Shown piece by piece: positions 17,644 through 27,565 of a DNA stretch of 64,000 bases. The DNA is from Streptomyces triticirhizae (GTDB lineage Bacteria > Actinomycetota > Actinomycetes > Streptomycetales > Streptomycetaceae): NCBI RefSeq assembly GCF_003696235.1, contig NZ_RFFJ01000001.1:1-64000 (forward strand). The letters run 5' to 3'. The notes under the pieces were generated by a model that was not told the origin of the DNA, searched no databases, and was given only the letters and a program-made list of their open reading frames with translations. Position numbers and translations under genes: made by a program. The stretch's first letter is position 1. Each line of letters opens with the position of its first letter.

Positions 17644-19394
17644 TCGGAACACTGCTGAGCCTCGGGGACCGGCCGGGGGCCCGCCCCCTTCGCACGAACG
17701 TGGTCAGCCTGGCATTCGAGTCGGCGCTGGCCGGCATCGGTTACGCCTGCATGGTCCCCGCCTGCGAGCACGTTCTCTCCGGCCGGCCACGGGAGGCGTG
17801 GCCGTGGATCGTCGCCGTCGCCGCGCTCTTCGCGTCCTACGCCGTCGTCCGCTACCGCGCCCAGATCGCCGCCTATCGCGGCTCCGTGGCCCTGGCCAGG
17901 CAGCTCTTCCGCCGACTTGGCGACAAGGTCGCCGCGCTCCCGCTGGGCTGGTTCTCCGATCCGCGTCGGGTCGGCGAGCTGAGCCAGCTCTCCAGCCGGG
18001 GCATTGTCGACATCATGGGCGTGCCGGCGCACCTGCTGCGCCCGGTGGTGGCCTCGGTGGTCACGCCGGTGGTCCTCGTCCTCGCGATGTTCGTCCTTGA
18101 GTGGCGGCTCGGGCTGGTCGCCCTGGTGGGGCTTCCTCTGGTCGCCGTCGTGGGTCGTTGGGCCGGCCGGCTGGTGGCCCGACTTGACGACGTGCAGAAG
18201 ACGACCGCCACCGAAGCGGCCAACCGCGTCGTGGAGTTCGCCCAGGCCCAGGCCACCCTGCGGGCCGCCGGCCAGACCGCCGCAGGGCACCGCCGGCTGG
18301 AGGAGGCCCTGGCCGAACAGAGCGCGGCCCAGCGCTCCACCACCGTGGTCGCGGCGCCCGCGCTGCTGTCCACCAACCTCGTCATCCAACTGCTCCTCGT
18401 CGCCCTGCTGGCGACGGGCGCCCAACTCGCCCTGGGCGGTGAGCTGGCCACGGCCGAGCTGGTGGCCCTGCTGGTGCTCGGAGTCCGGCTGGTCGAGCCC
18501 CTGATGACGGCCGTGGAGAACGCGGCCATGGTGCGCATGGCGGGCAACGCCGTGGCGCGGTACCAGGAGATCCTCGACGCCCCGGAGCTGCCCGGCCCGA
18601 CCAGCGGTTCCTCCACGGGGGAGGGGCCGGCCGAGCCGTCCGTCGAACTCAGGGGAGTCACCTTCGGCTACGGCGGAGAGCCGGTACTGCGCGACGTCTC
18701 CCTCGTGGCGCGGCCCGGCACGATGACGGCACTGGTGGGGCCCTCCGGCTCCGGCAAGACCACGGTGCTGCGGCTGATCGCCCGGTTCTGGGACGTGGAG
18801 GCGGGCACGGTGTCGATCGGGGGCAGGGACGTGCGGCAGCTGACCACCGAGGAGTTGATGCGCCACATCGCGCTGGTCTTCCAGGACGTCTATCTCTTCG
18901 ACGGCACCATCGAGGAGAACATCCGGATGAGCAGGCCGGAGGCGAGTGACGAGGAACTGCGCGGGGCGGCCGAACTCGCGCGCGTCACCGAGGTGGTGGA
19001 CCGGCTCCCCGACGGCTGGGGGACGCGGGTCGGCGAGGGCGGCACGGCCCTCTCCGGCGGCGAACGCCAGCGGATCTCGATTGCCCGCGCGCTGCTGAAG
19101 GACGCGCCGATCGTGCTGCTCGACGAGGCGACCGCGGCCCTGGACGCTGCCAACGACGCCGCCGTGGTGGCCGCGCTCGCCTCGCTGCGCGCTGACCGCA
19201 CTCTGGTCGTGGTCGCGCACCGGTTGCCCACGGTGCGCTCGGCCGACCGGATCGTGGTGTTGGACGGCGGTCGCGTGGTGGAGGAGGGGAGCCACGAACA
19301 GCTTCTCCAACGGGGCGGCCGGTACCGGGCGTTCTGGGAGGAACGCACCCGCTCGGTGGGGTGGCGGCTTACCGCGCCCGCCGCGAGGGAGTGA
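17640..19394 (+). CDS. IrtB/YbtQ-like ABC transporter (TMD-NBD fusion)
   Basis: 584 aa partner half-transporter: TMD (residues ~20-310) with the FSDPRRVGELSQLSSRGIVDIMG intracellular-loop motif, and NBD with Walker A GPSGSGKTT, signature LSGGERQR and Walker B IVLLDEATAALDAAND. GTG start chosen for its 4-bp overlap with the upstream gene. Like YbtPQ and IrtAB, it has an exporter fold but, by genomic context, probably an uptake role. Followed by a Zur-like box, so the next gene may be separately controlled. Confidence 0.88.
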   Translation: MIGTLLSLGDRPGARPLRTNVVSLAFESALAGIGYACMVPACEHVLSGRPREAWPWIVAVAALFASYAVVRYRAQIAAYRGSVALARQLFRRLGDKVAALPLGWFSDPRRVGELSQLSSRGIVDIMGVPAHLLRPVVASVVTPVVLVLAMFVLEWRLGLVALVGLPLVAVVGRWAGRLVARLDDVQKTTATEAANRVVEFAQAQATLRAAGQTAAGHRRLEEALAEQSAAQRSTTVVAAPALLSTNLVIQLLLVALLATGAQLALGGELATAELVALLVLGVRLVEPLMTAVENAAMVRMAGNAVARYQEILDAPELPGPTSGSSTGEGPAEPSVELRGVTFGYGGEPVLRDVSLVARPGTMTALVGPSGSGKTTVLRLIARFWDVEAGTVSIGGRDVRQLTTEELMRHIALVFQDVYLFDGTIEENIRMSRPEASDEELRGAAELARVTEVVDRLPDGWGTRVGEGGTALSGGERQRISIARALLKDAPIVLLDEATAALDAANDAAVVAALASLRADRTLVVVAHRLPTVRSADRIVVLDGGRVVEEGSHEQLLQRGGRYRAFWEERTRSVGWRLTAPAARE

Positions 19395-19427
19395 CCTTCG
19401 GCGGGAGGCCGGACTGTCACCTGCTCT

Positions 19428-19445
19428 TGAAAACCGTTACCATTA
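19428..19445 (+). promoter_or_regulatory. candidate Zur box
   Basis: TGAAAACCGTTACCATTA has the spacing and flanks of the Zur boxes in this window (compare TGAAAATCATTATCATTA at 21209), with changes in the centre. It lies about 244 bp upstream of the methyltransferase start at 19689. The long interval 19446-19688 shows no gene. Weaker match than the others. Confidence 0.5.
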
Positions 19446-19688
19446 AGCGTGCTCAGTCGCGCGCGCCACGAGAGAAGTGGCGTGCTGCCGAGCTGGGCCC
19501 TGCGGCCCGGGACGCGTGACCCTCTGGAGGCGGCCAGCGCGCCCCGGGCCGTGGCCTGCCTCTCCCCCGTGGCGTCGTCCGGGGCCGGGGGCCGGTGGTG
19601 GGGCCGAGGGCTCCGCCCGGCTCGGGTTCGGCGCACCGGCTGTGACACGCACTCGCAGCGGCACCAGGAGAGTAGGGGCGAACCTGCC

Positions 19689-20564
19689 ATGAGGGAAATG
19701 ACGACGGATACCGTCACGACATATCTGCTGACCAACCGGGCCTTCGTCGCTCCGACCGTCGAGGAGGCGGTGAGCACGCTCGACCTCGGTGGCCGACGGC
19801 GGCTCCTCGACGCGGGCACGGGCGCGGGCGGTGGGCTGGTCGCCCTGGCGCGCGCGGCAGACCCGGAGGCCCGCGTCGTCGGCGTGGACCAGAACGCGGA
19901 CGCCCTCGAACTCGCCGCCGCCTACGCCGAGAAGGAGGGCGTCGCCGAGCGGGTCAGGCTGGAACAGGCCGACCTGCTGGACGTGTTGGGCGAGGCGGCG
20001 CGGTCGGGGGCGGGTTACGACGCGATCTGGGCGAGCGACGTGATCTGGCCCGGCAACTTCTCCGACCCCGAGGCCGCGGTGGCCGCCCTGGCGGGAGCGC
20101 TCAACCCGGGGGGGATACTGGCGCTCTTCAGCAGCGGTTACTACCAGGCGACCTTCCTGCCGGGGCACTCCTGGGTGCAGCAGAAACTCCGCGTCGCCTC
20201 CCAGCTGAACTGGGGCATCCCGGGGGACGGGCCCACACAGAACGAGCGGCTGACGCACTGGACGCTGGCGAGCGGGCTGCGCGAGACCCGGGTGCGGCTC
20301 ATCCCCCGGGTCGTCTTCCCCCTGGCGGACGACCCGACGGCGCGTCCCTATCTGGAGCGGGTGGTCTGGCCCGAACTCCTCGACGCCGCCCGGGAACGGG
20401 GCGGGGAGGCCGGGATGAGCGAGGAGGAACTCTCGCGGGCCGCCGCGCTGATGACGCCGAGCGACGACGACTACATCCTCGACGAGCCCGGATACCACCT
20501 GCTCCATCCCATGCTGCTGGTGACGGCGAGGCGGGCGAACGAGGCGGCGACGCCGTCCAGTTGA
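19689..20564 (+). CDS. class I SAM-dependent methyltransferase
   Basis: 291 aa. Rossmann-fold SAM site: LLDAGTGAGGGLVALAR near residue 40, VVGVDQNADALELA (acidic ribose-binding Asp) and DAIWASDVIWPG, LNPGGILALFSS further on. The N-terminus MREMTTDTVTTYLLTNRAF recurs, degraded, at 49.7 kb on the other strand. Substrate unknown; it may methylate the metallophore or a precursor, or be regulatory. Start is set by the homology of that N-terminus and no good Shine-Dalgarno lies directly upstream. Confidence 0.8.
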   Translation: MREMTTDTVTTYLLTNRAFVAPTVEEAVSTLDLGGRRRLLDAGTGAGGGLVALARAADPEARVVGVDQNADALELAAAYAEKEGVAERVRLEQADLLDVLGEAARSGAGYDAIWASDVIWPGNFSDPEAAVAALAGALNPGGILALFSSGYYQATFLPGHSWVQQKLRVASQLNWGIPGDGPTQNERLTHWTLASGLRETRVRLIPRVVFPLADDPTARPYLERVVWPELLDAARERGGEAGMSEEELSRAAALMTPSDDDYILDEPGYHLLHPMLLVTARRANEAATPSS

Positions 20565-20609
20565 GCGTGGGCGCGCTGTCGTCCAGCGCGGACGGCCGGG
20601 GTGGTGTAC

Positions 20610-21060
20610 GGAGACGCCACGCACGGTGCCCCACCGCAGCCCAGAGCCTCGCTCGACCGGGGGTTCCTCGTTCTCGACCGGAGTCGCGGTGCCGGCTGGG
20701 CCGTGCCGCCGGTGCCAGGCGCCGAGGACGGCGTCGACGGCCAGGAACGCGAGCAGCGGAACGTACCAGCCGATCACGGCGGCCACCGCGAGCAGCGGGA
20801 GCGGCACGGCCCACGGCGTCCGGCGCCAGGCCCCGTGTCGCGGTGAGCGTCCCCAGGCCAGGCCGCCGCCCCGGGTGGGGCGGCGCAGCCACCACATGCG
20901 GTAGCCCAACACGATCAGGCTCATCAGGGAGAGCACGACGGCGATCAGCAGCAGTTGCCCGGGAAGGCCGAACAGGAGGCCCACGGGGAACACGGAGAAC
21001 ACGGAGAACACGGCCGGGACGAGGCGGTCGCCCCCGAGATCAGCACCACAGCCCGATGGT
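20610..21060 (-). pseudogene. truncated PepSY-associated TM protein
   Basis: On the minus strand the frame encodes PVGLLFGLPGQLLLIAVVL, IVLGYRMWWLRRPTRGG, WRRTPWAVPLPLLAV and a last hydrophobic helix, matching the C-terminal quarter of PepSY_TM proteins, which are metal or siderophore-linked membrane proteins usually of 400-500 aa. The N-terminal PepSY domains and first helices are gone. The frame stays open well past the expected end, into DNA antisense to the methyltransferase. A strong Zur box remains just upstream (21209). Limits approximate. Confidence 0.6.
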
Positions 21061-21208
21061 GCCGTGCCAGGTGAGGGCCCGCCGCCGGCTCCGAGACCGC
21101 GAAGGAGGGCGACTTCGCATCTCGTCCCGCCCGCGCGCGGACGCCGAGGGACGGTCCGGAGGGCGGGCGGGGTGGGGCAGGTCACGCCGGCGCACCTTGC
21201 TCAGTAGA

Positions 21209-21226
21209 TGAAAATCATTATCATTA
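21209..21226. promoter_or_regulatory. Zur box (strong match)
   Basis: TGAAAATCATTATCATTA; its first 15 bases differ at one position from the palindrome TGAAAATCATTTTCA expected for Streptomyces Zur. On the plus side no gene follows before the convergent CobW gene. On the minus side it abuts the truncated PepSY gene, which it presumably once controlled. Confidence 0.75.
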
Positions 21227-21418
21227 AGGGGTGTTCCGGGGGCGCGCGGTCCCGGCGGCGGCCACCGCGCGCTCCCGGGTCACGCCAGGCCGGTGCCGCG
21301 TTCCGCGACCGAGGCCGGCGCGCCGCCCCCGGGGCTCGACCCGGCACCCCGAGGGGTCGGCGCCTGGTCGGGACGCGCACCCCGGCGTCGCCTCCGCGCG
21401 AACGGAGCGCGACGCCAG

Positions 21419-21453
21419 GAGCCCGCCACACCGCACCCCGGTGTGGCGGGCTC
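21419..21453 (-). terminator. strong hairpin terminator of the CobW gene
   Basis: A perfect 15-bp stem, GAGCCCGCCACACCG with CGGTGTGGCGGGCTC, with loop CACCC, lies about 40 bp beyond the CobW stop codon on the minus strand. Position and stability fit an intrinsic terminator without a U-tract, as is common in Streptomyces. Confidence 0.8.
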
Positions 21454-21494
21454 AAACCGTCTACGCGCCCCGCCGCCGCGCGGACCGCGCCCTT

Positions 21495-22799
21495 CTACCG
21501 CTTGGCCACGACGGACGATGGCGAGGTGGGGGCGGTCGGCAGCTGGCGCGCCATGTGGTCGTGGTGCTGGTGGTGCTCGTGGTGCGCGGGCGGCGCGTCC
21601 CAAGCGGGGAACGGGTCCGCCAGCCGGGTCCAGGACTCGGGGCCCGAGCGCCACTCGTCATCGTTCAGCAGGCAGCCGGTCAGTGCCGCGTGCAGCTTCT
21701 CGCGAGCCAACTCCGTTCCGATAAAGACGAGTTCCTGACCGTCGGAGAGGCCGCCGGCCGTCGGTGCCGCGCGGATGCCCGAGGGTTCGAACCGCGCGAC
21801 TGAGCCGGCCTGGGACCACAGGCCGGTGATGTCCGGCCGGGTCGCCAGCCAGAAGAACCCCTTGGAGCGGAGGATCGCGCCGAACGTGCCGCTGTCCAAC
21901 TCCTCCGTGACGAGCTGCCACAGCCGTCCGGGATGGAAGGGGCGTTCCGCGCGGAAGAGGAGGCTGGAGATCCCGTACTCCTCCGTCTCCGGCACGTGGT
22001 CGCCGTTCAACTCGGCGAGCCAGCCCGGCGCCTCCTGTGCTCGCGCGAGATCGAACGCGCCGGTGCCGAGGATCTCGCCGATCGGGACGCGGCCGTGCGA
22101 GGCCCGAACGACCCGCGCCGACGGGTTGAGTCGGCGCAGGGTCGCGGCAAGGCGGTCGGCTGTCGCCGCCGGGACGAGGTCGATCTTGTTCAGGAGGAGG
22201 ACGTCGGCGAACTCGATCTGGTCCGCGAGCAGGTCGCTGACGGTCCGTTCGTCCTCCTCGTACTGGTCCAGGCCGCGTTCGAGCAGGGCGTCGCCACGCT
22301 CCAGCTCCGTCAGGAAGTTGGCGGCGTCCACCACGGTGACCATGGTGTCCAGTCGGGCCAGGTCGCCGAGCGTCGCCCCGTCGTCGCGGGGGAAGGAGAA
22401 GGTGGCCGCGACGGGCATCGGCTCGGAGATCCCGCTGGACTCGATCAGCAGGTAGTCGAAGCGGCCGGCCCGCGCCAGCCGTTCCACCTCCTCCAGCAGA
22501 TCGTCCCTGAGCGTGCAGCAGATGCAGCCGTTGGTCATCTCCACCAGACGTTCCTCGGTGCGGGAGAGCGCTCCTCCGTCGCGGACCAGGGCGGCGTCGA
22601 TGTTGATTTCGCTCATGTCGTTGACGATCACCGCCACGCGCCGTCCCTCGCGATTGCCGAGGACGTGGTTGAGCAGGGTGGTCTTGCCGGCGCCCAGAAA
22701 ACCGGAGAGTACGGTCACCGGAAGTCGAACGTCGGTGTCTCTCTTGGTGGTTGCCGCAGCGGCGGCGCTGGGGCTGGTGGCCGTTCCGGCCTCGCGCAT
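21495..22799 (-). CDS. CobW/COG0523 zinc metallochaperone GTPase
   Basis: 434 aa. P-loop [16 protein letters not shown] near residue 31, the metal-binding CxCC motif [14 protein letters not shown], Walker B-like [15 protein letters not shown], and NKxD as LLNKIDLVP. The C-terminal CobW_C domain ends in a His-rich tail [13 protein letters not shown]0523 proteins under Zur deliver zinc to client enzymes during starvation (ZagA/ZNG type). ATG 22799 with GAGGA upstream. It shares a divergent promoter region containing a Zur-like box with the salicylate synthase gene. Confidence 0.92.
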   Translation of the reverse strand: MREAGTATSPSAAAAATTKRDTDVRLPVTVLSGFLGAGKTTLLNHVLGNREGRRVAVIVNDMSEINIDAALVRDGGALSRTEERLVEMTNGCICCTLRDDLLEEVERLARAGRFDYLLIESSGISEPMPVAATFSFPRDDGATLGDLARLDTMVTVVDAANFLTELERGDALLERGLDQYEEDERTVSDLLADQIEFADVLLLNKIDLVPAATADRLAATLRRLNPSARVVRASHGRVPIGEILGTGAFDLARAQEAPGWLAELNGDHVPETEEYGISSLLFRAERPFHPGRLWQLVTEELDSGTFGAILRSKGFFWLATRPDITGLWSQAGSVARFEPSGIRAAPTAGGLSDGQELVFIGTELAREKLHAALTGCLLNDDEWRSGPESWTRLADPFPAWDAPPAHHEHHQHHDHMARQLPTAPTSPSSVVAKR

Positions 22800-22815
22800 C
22801 GTGATCCTCGCCTTA

Positions 22816-22843
22816 TTGGAAATGATTGCCGTTTGCGTATAGT
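22816..22843 (+). promoter_or_regulatory. promoter of salicylate synthase with embedded Zur box
   Basis: -35-like TTGGAA (22816-22821) and -10-like TATAGT (22838-22843) are separated by 16 bp and end 7 bp before the ATG at 22851, so the mRNA is probably leaderless, and there is no Shine-Dalgarno. The Zur-like sequence TGGAAATGATTGCCG (22817-22831) fills the spacer, where a bound repressor would block RNA polymerase. It can also serve the divergent CobW gene. Confidence 0.65.
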
Positions 22844-22850
22844 ACCCGTC

Positions 22851-24239
22851 ATGACCTCCGACGCCACGCGCCCCGCGCGCGCCCGCCTCCCGGTCGCGGA
22901 GGCGGGCATCCCCGCTCCGCGCTATGTCGAGCGCGAGATTGTTCTGCGCGCCGACCCGTTGACGACGGCCGTGGCGCTGACCGCCGCGTCGCGTGAGGCG
23001 CACCTCCTCTACGAGGATCGCGGGCGGGTGACCTGGGTCGAAGGGGAGGCCGGTGTCGCCGAGATCGGCCCCGCCGGCCCCTCGTTCACGGTGGCCGGCG
23101 AACGCGTCGAGCTTCCGGACGGTCCGTCCCCGCTGGCCGCCGTCGGGCGGCTGCTCGACGCGACAGGTCTGCCCGCGTACGGCTGGGCCACCTATGAGTT
23201 GAGCCGGTCCCTCCACGGCGCGCCTCCCGTCGCCGAGTCCGTCCTCCGGCTGGTGCTGCCGCGTCGGGAGGTCAGGTTCCTGGCCGGCAACGTCGTGCGA
23301 CTCCGGGCCGAGTCCCGCCGTGCTCTGGACACGCTGGAGGCCGGGCTGTCGGCGGCCTCGACCGCCGCGCCCACGCCCCGGGACGACCGGGTTTCGACGG
23401 ACCTGGACCAGCACGGGGCGGACGACTATCGGCGGGCGGTCGCCGCCGCGATCGGAGACATCCGGGCCGGGCTCCTGGAGAAGGTCATCGTCTCCCGGCG
23501 GGTGCCCGTGCCGGAGGCCGTGGACCTGCCCGCCACCTACCTGGTCGGTCGCCGGGCCAACGACCCGGCGCGCTCCTTCCTGTTGCGCTCCGGGGGATGG
23601 GAGGCGGCCGGCTTCAGCCCCGAGATCGTCACCCAGGTCACGGCAGAGAGGGTGGTGCACGCCCAACCCCTCGCCGGGACACGGGCGTTGCACGGGGACC
23701 GCGCCGGCGACCTGGCCCGCCGCGCCGAGCTGTACCGGGACGCCAAGGAGGTGTACGAGCACGCCGTCTCGGTGCGGTTGGCCGCCGACGAACTCGCGGG
23801 CGTCTGTGCTCCCGGGTCGGTTCGTATCGACGACTTCATGTCCGTCAGCGAGCGGGGCAGCGTGCAGCACCTCGCCTCCCACCTGACCGGCGATCTCGCC
23901 GAGGGGCGCACCCGGTGGGACGTCCTGGCGGCGCTCTTCCCCGCCGTCACCGCCTCGGGCATCCCCAAGCGGCGGGCCTGCGCGTGGATAGACGAGAGGG
24001 AGGGGACCGAACGGGGCCTGTACAGCGGGGCGGTGATCGTCGCGGGCGGCGACGGCTCGCTCGACGCGGCGCTCGTGCTGCGCAGCGTCTACCGGCGCGA
24101 CGGCCAGACCTGGCTCCGCGCGGGAGCGGGCGTGGTGGCCCAGTCCGACCCGGAGCGCGAACTGGAGGAGACCCGCGAGAAGTTGCGCGGCGTGGGCCGC
24201 CACCTGGTCCCCGCGCCCCGCCGGACGGGTGCGGGCTGA
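22851..24239 (+). CDS. salicylate synthase (MbtI/Irp9-like)
   Basis: 462 aa chorismate-utilising enzyme of the MST family. It converts chorismate via isochorismate to salicylate plus pyruvate in one protein. Visible are the Lys-containing strand [25 protein letters not shown], the [14 protein letters not shown] segment, and [19 protein letters not shown] with GLYSGAVIV near the C-terminus, all typical of MbtI/Irp9/YbtS. It provides the aryl starter for the NRPS, and no separate pyruvate lyase is needed. Start at ATG 22851 fits a leaderless transcript. Confidence 0.92.
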   Translation: MTSDATRPARARLPVAEAGIPAPRYVEREIVLRADPLTTAVALTAASREAHLLYEDRGRVTWVEGEAGVAEIGPAGPSFTVAGERVELPDGPSPLAAVGRLLDATGLPAYGWATYELSRSLHGAPPVAESVLRLVLPRREVRFLAGNVVRLRAESRRALDTLEAGLSAASTAAPTPRDDRVSTDLDQHGADDYRRAVAAAIGDIRAGLLEKVIVSRRVPVPEAVDLPATYLVGRRANDPARSFLLRSGGWEAAGFSPEIVTQVTAERVVHAQPLAGTRALHGDRAGDLARRAELYRDAKEVYEHAVSVRLAADELAGVCAPGSVRIDDFMSVSERGSVQHLASHLTGDLAEGRTRWDVLAALFPAVTASGIPKRRACAWIDEREGTERGLYSGAVIVAGGDGSLDAALVLRSVYRRDGQTWLRAGAGVVAQSDPERELEETREKLRGVGRHLVPAPRRTGAG

Positions 24240-24240
24240 G

Positions 24241-24284
24241 GAGCGGACCCGGCCGGTCCGCGCCGGGGTCGGACCGGCCCGCTC
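24241..24284. terminator. bidirectional hairpin between convergent genes
   Basis: GGCCGGTCCG (24251-24260) pairs with CGGACCGGCC (24270-24279), extended by GAGCG (24241-24245) with CGCTC (24280-24284). It fills the 43-bp gap between salicylate synthase and the convergent ABC ATPase gene, and its foot reaches the ATPase stop codon. Confidence 0.7.
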
Positions 24285-25767
24285 AACGGCTGGCGCCGTC
24301 CTCCGCCGCCTCCCGCTCCGCGTCGACCATCCGGCCGTCCACGAGCGTCACCACCTGGTCGGCGGTGGCGCGGACCTCCCAGTCGTGAGTGATCAACAAG
24401 ACCCCCAATCCCTGCGCGTGCCGCAGTTCCCTCAGCAGCTCCAGCACGGCGTCGCGGGTCTCCCCGTCCAGGGCCGAGGTCACCTCGTCGCACAGCAGCA
24501 CGCGGGGTCGGGCGGCCAGGGCGCGCGCCAGGTTGACGCGTTGCCGCTCCCCGCCGGACAGATCGTGGGGCAGCCGCCCGAGCAACGCCGGCGACAACCC
24601 GACCCGTTCCAGCAACCGTGCGGCCTCCTCCTCGCTGCCGTTCCCGCTCGCGGCCAACGGCCGCAGCAGCGCCCCGCGCACCGACTCGCGCGGGTTGAGC
24701 GCCCCCACCGAGTCCTGGGCGACGAGTTGGAGGGCACGGCGCTGTTCCCCGGTGCGACGGCGGAAGTCGGTCGGCAGCGCCGAACCCGCCAGGCGCAGCT
24801 CGCCCGACCAGCTCCCGTGCAGCCCGAGCAGGCAGCGGGCGACCGTGCTCTTGCCCGCGCCGGAGGGACCGACCAGCGCCGTGCAGCCGCCGGCCGCGAC
24901 GGTGAGCGAGACCCCCTCGACGGCGACGTGCCGGCCGTGGGTGGCCCGCAGGTGCGCGAGTTCCAGCAGGGGAGCCCCGGACGAGGCGGGCTCGGCTCGC
25001 CTCCGGGGCGGGGGGCGGCGCGATGGGGCGGGGCGACGTGGCGGCCCCAGGCGGCCGCCCTCGATGCCGAGGGTCCGGTCCGCGAGCGTCTCGGTCAGCA
25101 GCCGGTCGTGGCTGACCAGCAGCATCGCCCCGCCCGCGCGGCGATGACGGGCGCTCAGGCGTGCTGCCAGGTCCTCGGCGAGGCTCGGGTCAAGTCCGCT
25201 GGTCGGCTCGTCGAGGACGAGCAGCCGTGGTTCGCCGATGGTGGCGACGGCCAGCGCCACGCGCTGCGCCTGGCCGCCCGAGACCTGGTGCGGGTAGCGC
25301 CGCAGGAACCCGGGGTCCGTGGGAAGGTCCATCTCGGTCAGGGCGGCCCGGACCCGCCGCTCCCGCTCCGCGCGGCCCGCCGCACCCCGCCCCCGGGGCG
25401 CGGTCAGGGCGGCGGCCTCGTGCAGCGTGCTGCCCAGCCGTCGCGCCGGGTTGAGCGCGGACGCGGGGTCTTGGCCGAGGAATCCGACCAGTCGGCGGCG
25501 CACGCGTGACCGTCCTTCGGAGGTGAACGGGTCGAGCCCGGCGACACGCACCGTGCCGGAGCGCGGGGTGAGCCCCTCCCGGACCCGGCCCAGCAGGCTC
25601 AGCGCGAGCGTCGTCTTGCCGGAGCCGGAACGCCCCACCATGGCCAGCACCTCGCCGGCGCGCAGGGTCAGGCTGACTCCGTCCAGGACGGGCTCGCCGT
25701 CGGTGCGGCGGGTCACGACGAGGTCGTCGACCTCGGCCAGTGCCGTCGCCGTGGTGGGCACGCTCAC
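24283..25767 (-). CDS. double ABC ATPase, oligopeptide/nickel type (DppD-DppF fusion)
   Basis: 494 aa with two complete NBDs. NBD1: Walker [10 protein letters not shown], signature VSGGQAQR, Walker [18 protein letters not shown]2: Walker [10 protein letters not shown], signature LSGGERQR, Walker [15 protein letters not shown]. They are joined by a Pro/Arg-rich linker near residue 255. It energises the two permeases upstream in the same operon. GTG start overlaps the permease stop (GTGA). In the coelibactin cluster the corresponding gene is part of the presumed metallophore uptake system. Confidence 0.92.
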   Translation of the reverse strand: MSVPTTATALAEVDDLVVTRRTDGEPVLDGVSLTLRAGEVLAMVGRSGSGKTTLALSLLGRVREGLTPRSGTVRVAGLDPFTSEGRSRVRRRLVGFLGQDPASALNPARRLGSTLHEAAALTAPRGRGAAGRAERERRVRAALTEMDLPTDPGFLRRYPHQVSGGQAQRVALAVATIGEPRLLVLDEPTSGLDPSLAEDLAARLSARHRRAGGAMLLVSHDRLLTETLADRTLGIEGGRLGPPRRPAPSRRPPPRRRAEPASSGAPLLELAHLRATHGRHVAVEGVSLTVAAGGCTALVGPSGAGKSTVARCLLGLHGSWSGELRLAGSALPTDFRRRTGEQRRALQLVAQDSVGALNPRESVRGALLRPLAASGNGSEEEAARLLERVGLSPALLGRLPHDLSGGERQRVNLARALAARPRVLLCDEVTSALDGETRDAVLELLRELRHAQGLGVLLITHDWEVRATADQVVTLVDGRMVDAEREAAEDGASR

Positions 25768-26615
25768 GCGCCGCTCCTCGTGATGTCGGGGTCCGCGAGG
25801 TGCTCCGCCAGGCGGTCGGCGAGAAGGTTGACCGCGACCGCGAACGCGGCCAGCAGCGCCGCGGGCACCAGAACGGGCAGGGGGTTCAGGGGCGCACCGG
25901 GGAGGTTCTCGCGGATCATGCGCCCCCAGTTCGCGCTGGGCGCTCCCCGGCCCAGGCCGAGGAACCCGGCCGTGGCGGTGAGGTGCACGGCGGCGACGAA
26001 CCGGATGCCGGCGTCGGCCAGCACGGTGCCGGCGACGTTGGGCAGCACGTCGTGTCGGACCACGGCCGGCCAGCCGTCGCCCCTCGCCCGGGCGGTCACC
26101 ACATAGCCGGTGGCGGCCACCCGGCGCGTCGCGGCCCTGACCACGCGCAGGGAGAACGGCGTGGCCGCGAGCCCCACCGCCACCAGCACGGCCGCGTCGC
26201 TGTCCGGCGCACCCGTGGCCAGCAGCAACATGAGGAGCAACGGGGGGAACACCGCCAGCACGTCCACCGCGCGCATCACCCACTCCCCGCCGTGCTCCGC
26301 CGCCAGCCCGAGCCACAGGCCGCCTCCCGCGCCCAGGAGCGTGGCCAGCGTGGTGGCGCCGACGGCCAGCACCAGCACCACCCAGCCGCCGTGCAGGACG
26401 CGGGCGGCGACATCGCGGCCGAGGACGTCGGTGCCCAGCGGGTGTCCGGCGCCTGGCGCGGCCAGCGGCGGCCCGACCTGCTCGGTGGGCGAACCGGAGG
26501 CCAGCAGGGGACCGAGGAGCGCGACGGACAGCACCAGCAGACAGACGGCGGCGCAGCACCAGGTGAGAACGCCGGGCCCGCCGGACCCACGCGGGTCGGG
26601 GGAAGGCCGCCTCAC
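25764..26615 (-). CDS. ABC permease, DppC type
   Basis: 283 aa. N-terminal helix WCCAAVCLLVLSVALLG, the HPLGTDVLGRDVAARVLHGG motif typical of DppC/OppC/NikC, five to six helices, and the EAA-like loop ATGYVVTARARGDGWPAVVRHDVLPN that docks on the ATPase. GTG at 26615 chosen for its GTGA overlap with the upstream permease. Partner of the next permease in an oligopeptide/nickel-peptide-type importer, here probably for the metal-loaded siderophore. Confidence 0.9.
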   Translation of the reverse strand: MRRPSPDPRGSGGPGVLTWCCAAVCLLVLSVALLGPLLASGSPTEQVGPPLAAPGAGHPLGTDVLGRDVAARVLHGGWVVLVLAVGATTLATLLGAGGGLWLGLAAEHGGEWVMRAVDVLAVFPPLLLMLLLATGAPDSDAAVLVAVGLAATPFSLRVVRAATRRVAATGYVVTARARGDGWPAVVRHDVLPNVAGTVLADAGIRFVAAVHLTATAGFLGLGRGAPSANWGRMIRENLPGAPLNPLPVLVPAALLAAFAVAVNLLADRLAEHLADPDITRSGA

Positions 26616-27565
26616 CTCGGGCTCCCTCGACGCGGGTCCAGGGCCCTGGCGGCGACGTCGGCCAGCAGCACGGTGGCGAGCGTGACGGCGCACAGGACGA
26701 GAGCGATGCCCTGGACGAGCGGGATGTCCCGGTGGGCCACGGCCTGTTGGAGTTCCAGTCCGATGCCCGGGTAGCCGAAGACGGTCTCCACCACGACCGC
26801 TCCGCCGACCAGGGCCCCGGTCATCAGGCCGAGGGCCTGGGCGGCGGGCGCCAGCGCGCCTGGCAGCACGTGACGTGCCGCCAGGCGGGGGCCGGTGATT
26901 CCGCGCAGCCGGGCGGCCTCGACCCAGGGAGAGGCGGCCACCTCCGCGCTGGCGGAACGGACCAGCCGGGTGCCCACGGCGACGCCGGAGACGGCCAGTG
27001 TCAGCACGGGCAGAACGAGGATCTCCGGCGCGTCAAGGGGAGTGCCCCCCAGCGGCACCAGGGACACCTGGGGCAGGAGACCGGTCCGGGCGGCCAGCAG
27101 CCACAGCAGGAGGGCGGCCAGCACGAACTCCGGCAGCCCCGCGACCAGGAGGACCCCCGTCGACACCGCGCGGTCGGCGCGCCGCCCGGCCCGGGCGCCC
27201 GCCAGCAGGCCCAGGGCGACGGACGCCGGGAGGGCCACCGCGAGGGCGAGCCCGGCCAACAGCAGGCTGTTGGGCAGCCGGTCGGCGATCAGCTCGGTCA
27301 CCGACCGTCCGCCGGTGTAGCCCGTTCCCAGGTCTCCGCGCAGCGCGCCGCCGGCCCACTCCAGGTAGCGCGTCACGGGGTCGCGGTCGAGCCCCAACCG
27401 CTCGCGCACGGCGGCGCGTTCGGCCTCGGTGGCGCTCGGGCCGGCGACGGCGCTGACCGCATCGCCGGGAAGCAGCTCCGTCGCGCCGAAGACCAGCACC
27501 GACAGAGCCGCCAGCGAGGGGACGAACGCGACCACGCGCCGTAGGAGGAACGGGCCCCAGGTCAC
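26612..27565 (-). CDS. ABC permease, DppB type
   Basis: 317 aa. Family start RRVVAFVPSLAALSVLVFGATELLPGD, then the periplasmic RERLGLDRDPVTRYLEWAGGALRGDLGTGY signature of DppB/OppB/NikB, six helices, and the EAA loop VEAARLRGITGPRLAARHVLPG. GTG start overlaps the stop of the binding-protein gene (GTGA). Second membrane subunit of the importer. Confidence 0.9.
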   Translation of the reverse strand: MTWGPFLLRRVVAFVPSLAALSVLVFGATELLPGDAVSAVAGPSATEAERAAVRERLGLDRDPVTRYLEWAGGALRGDLGTGYTGGRSVTELIADRLPNSLLLAGLALAVALPASVALGLLAGARAGRRADRAVSTGVLLVAGLPEFVLAALLLWLLAARTGLLPQVSLVPLGGTPLDAPEILVLPVLTLAVSGVAVGTRLVRSASAEVAASPWVEAARLRGITGPRLAARHVLPGALAPAAQALGLMTGALVGGAVVVETVFGYPGIGLELQQAVAHRDIPLVQGIALVLCAVTLATVLLADVAARALDPRRGSPR

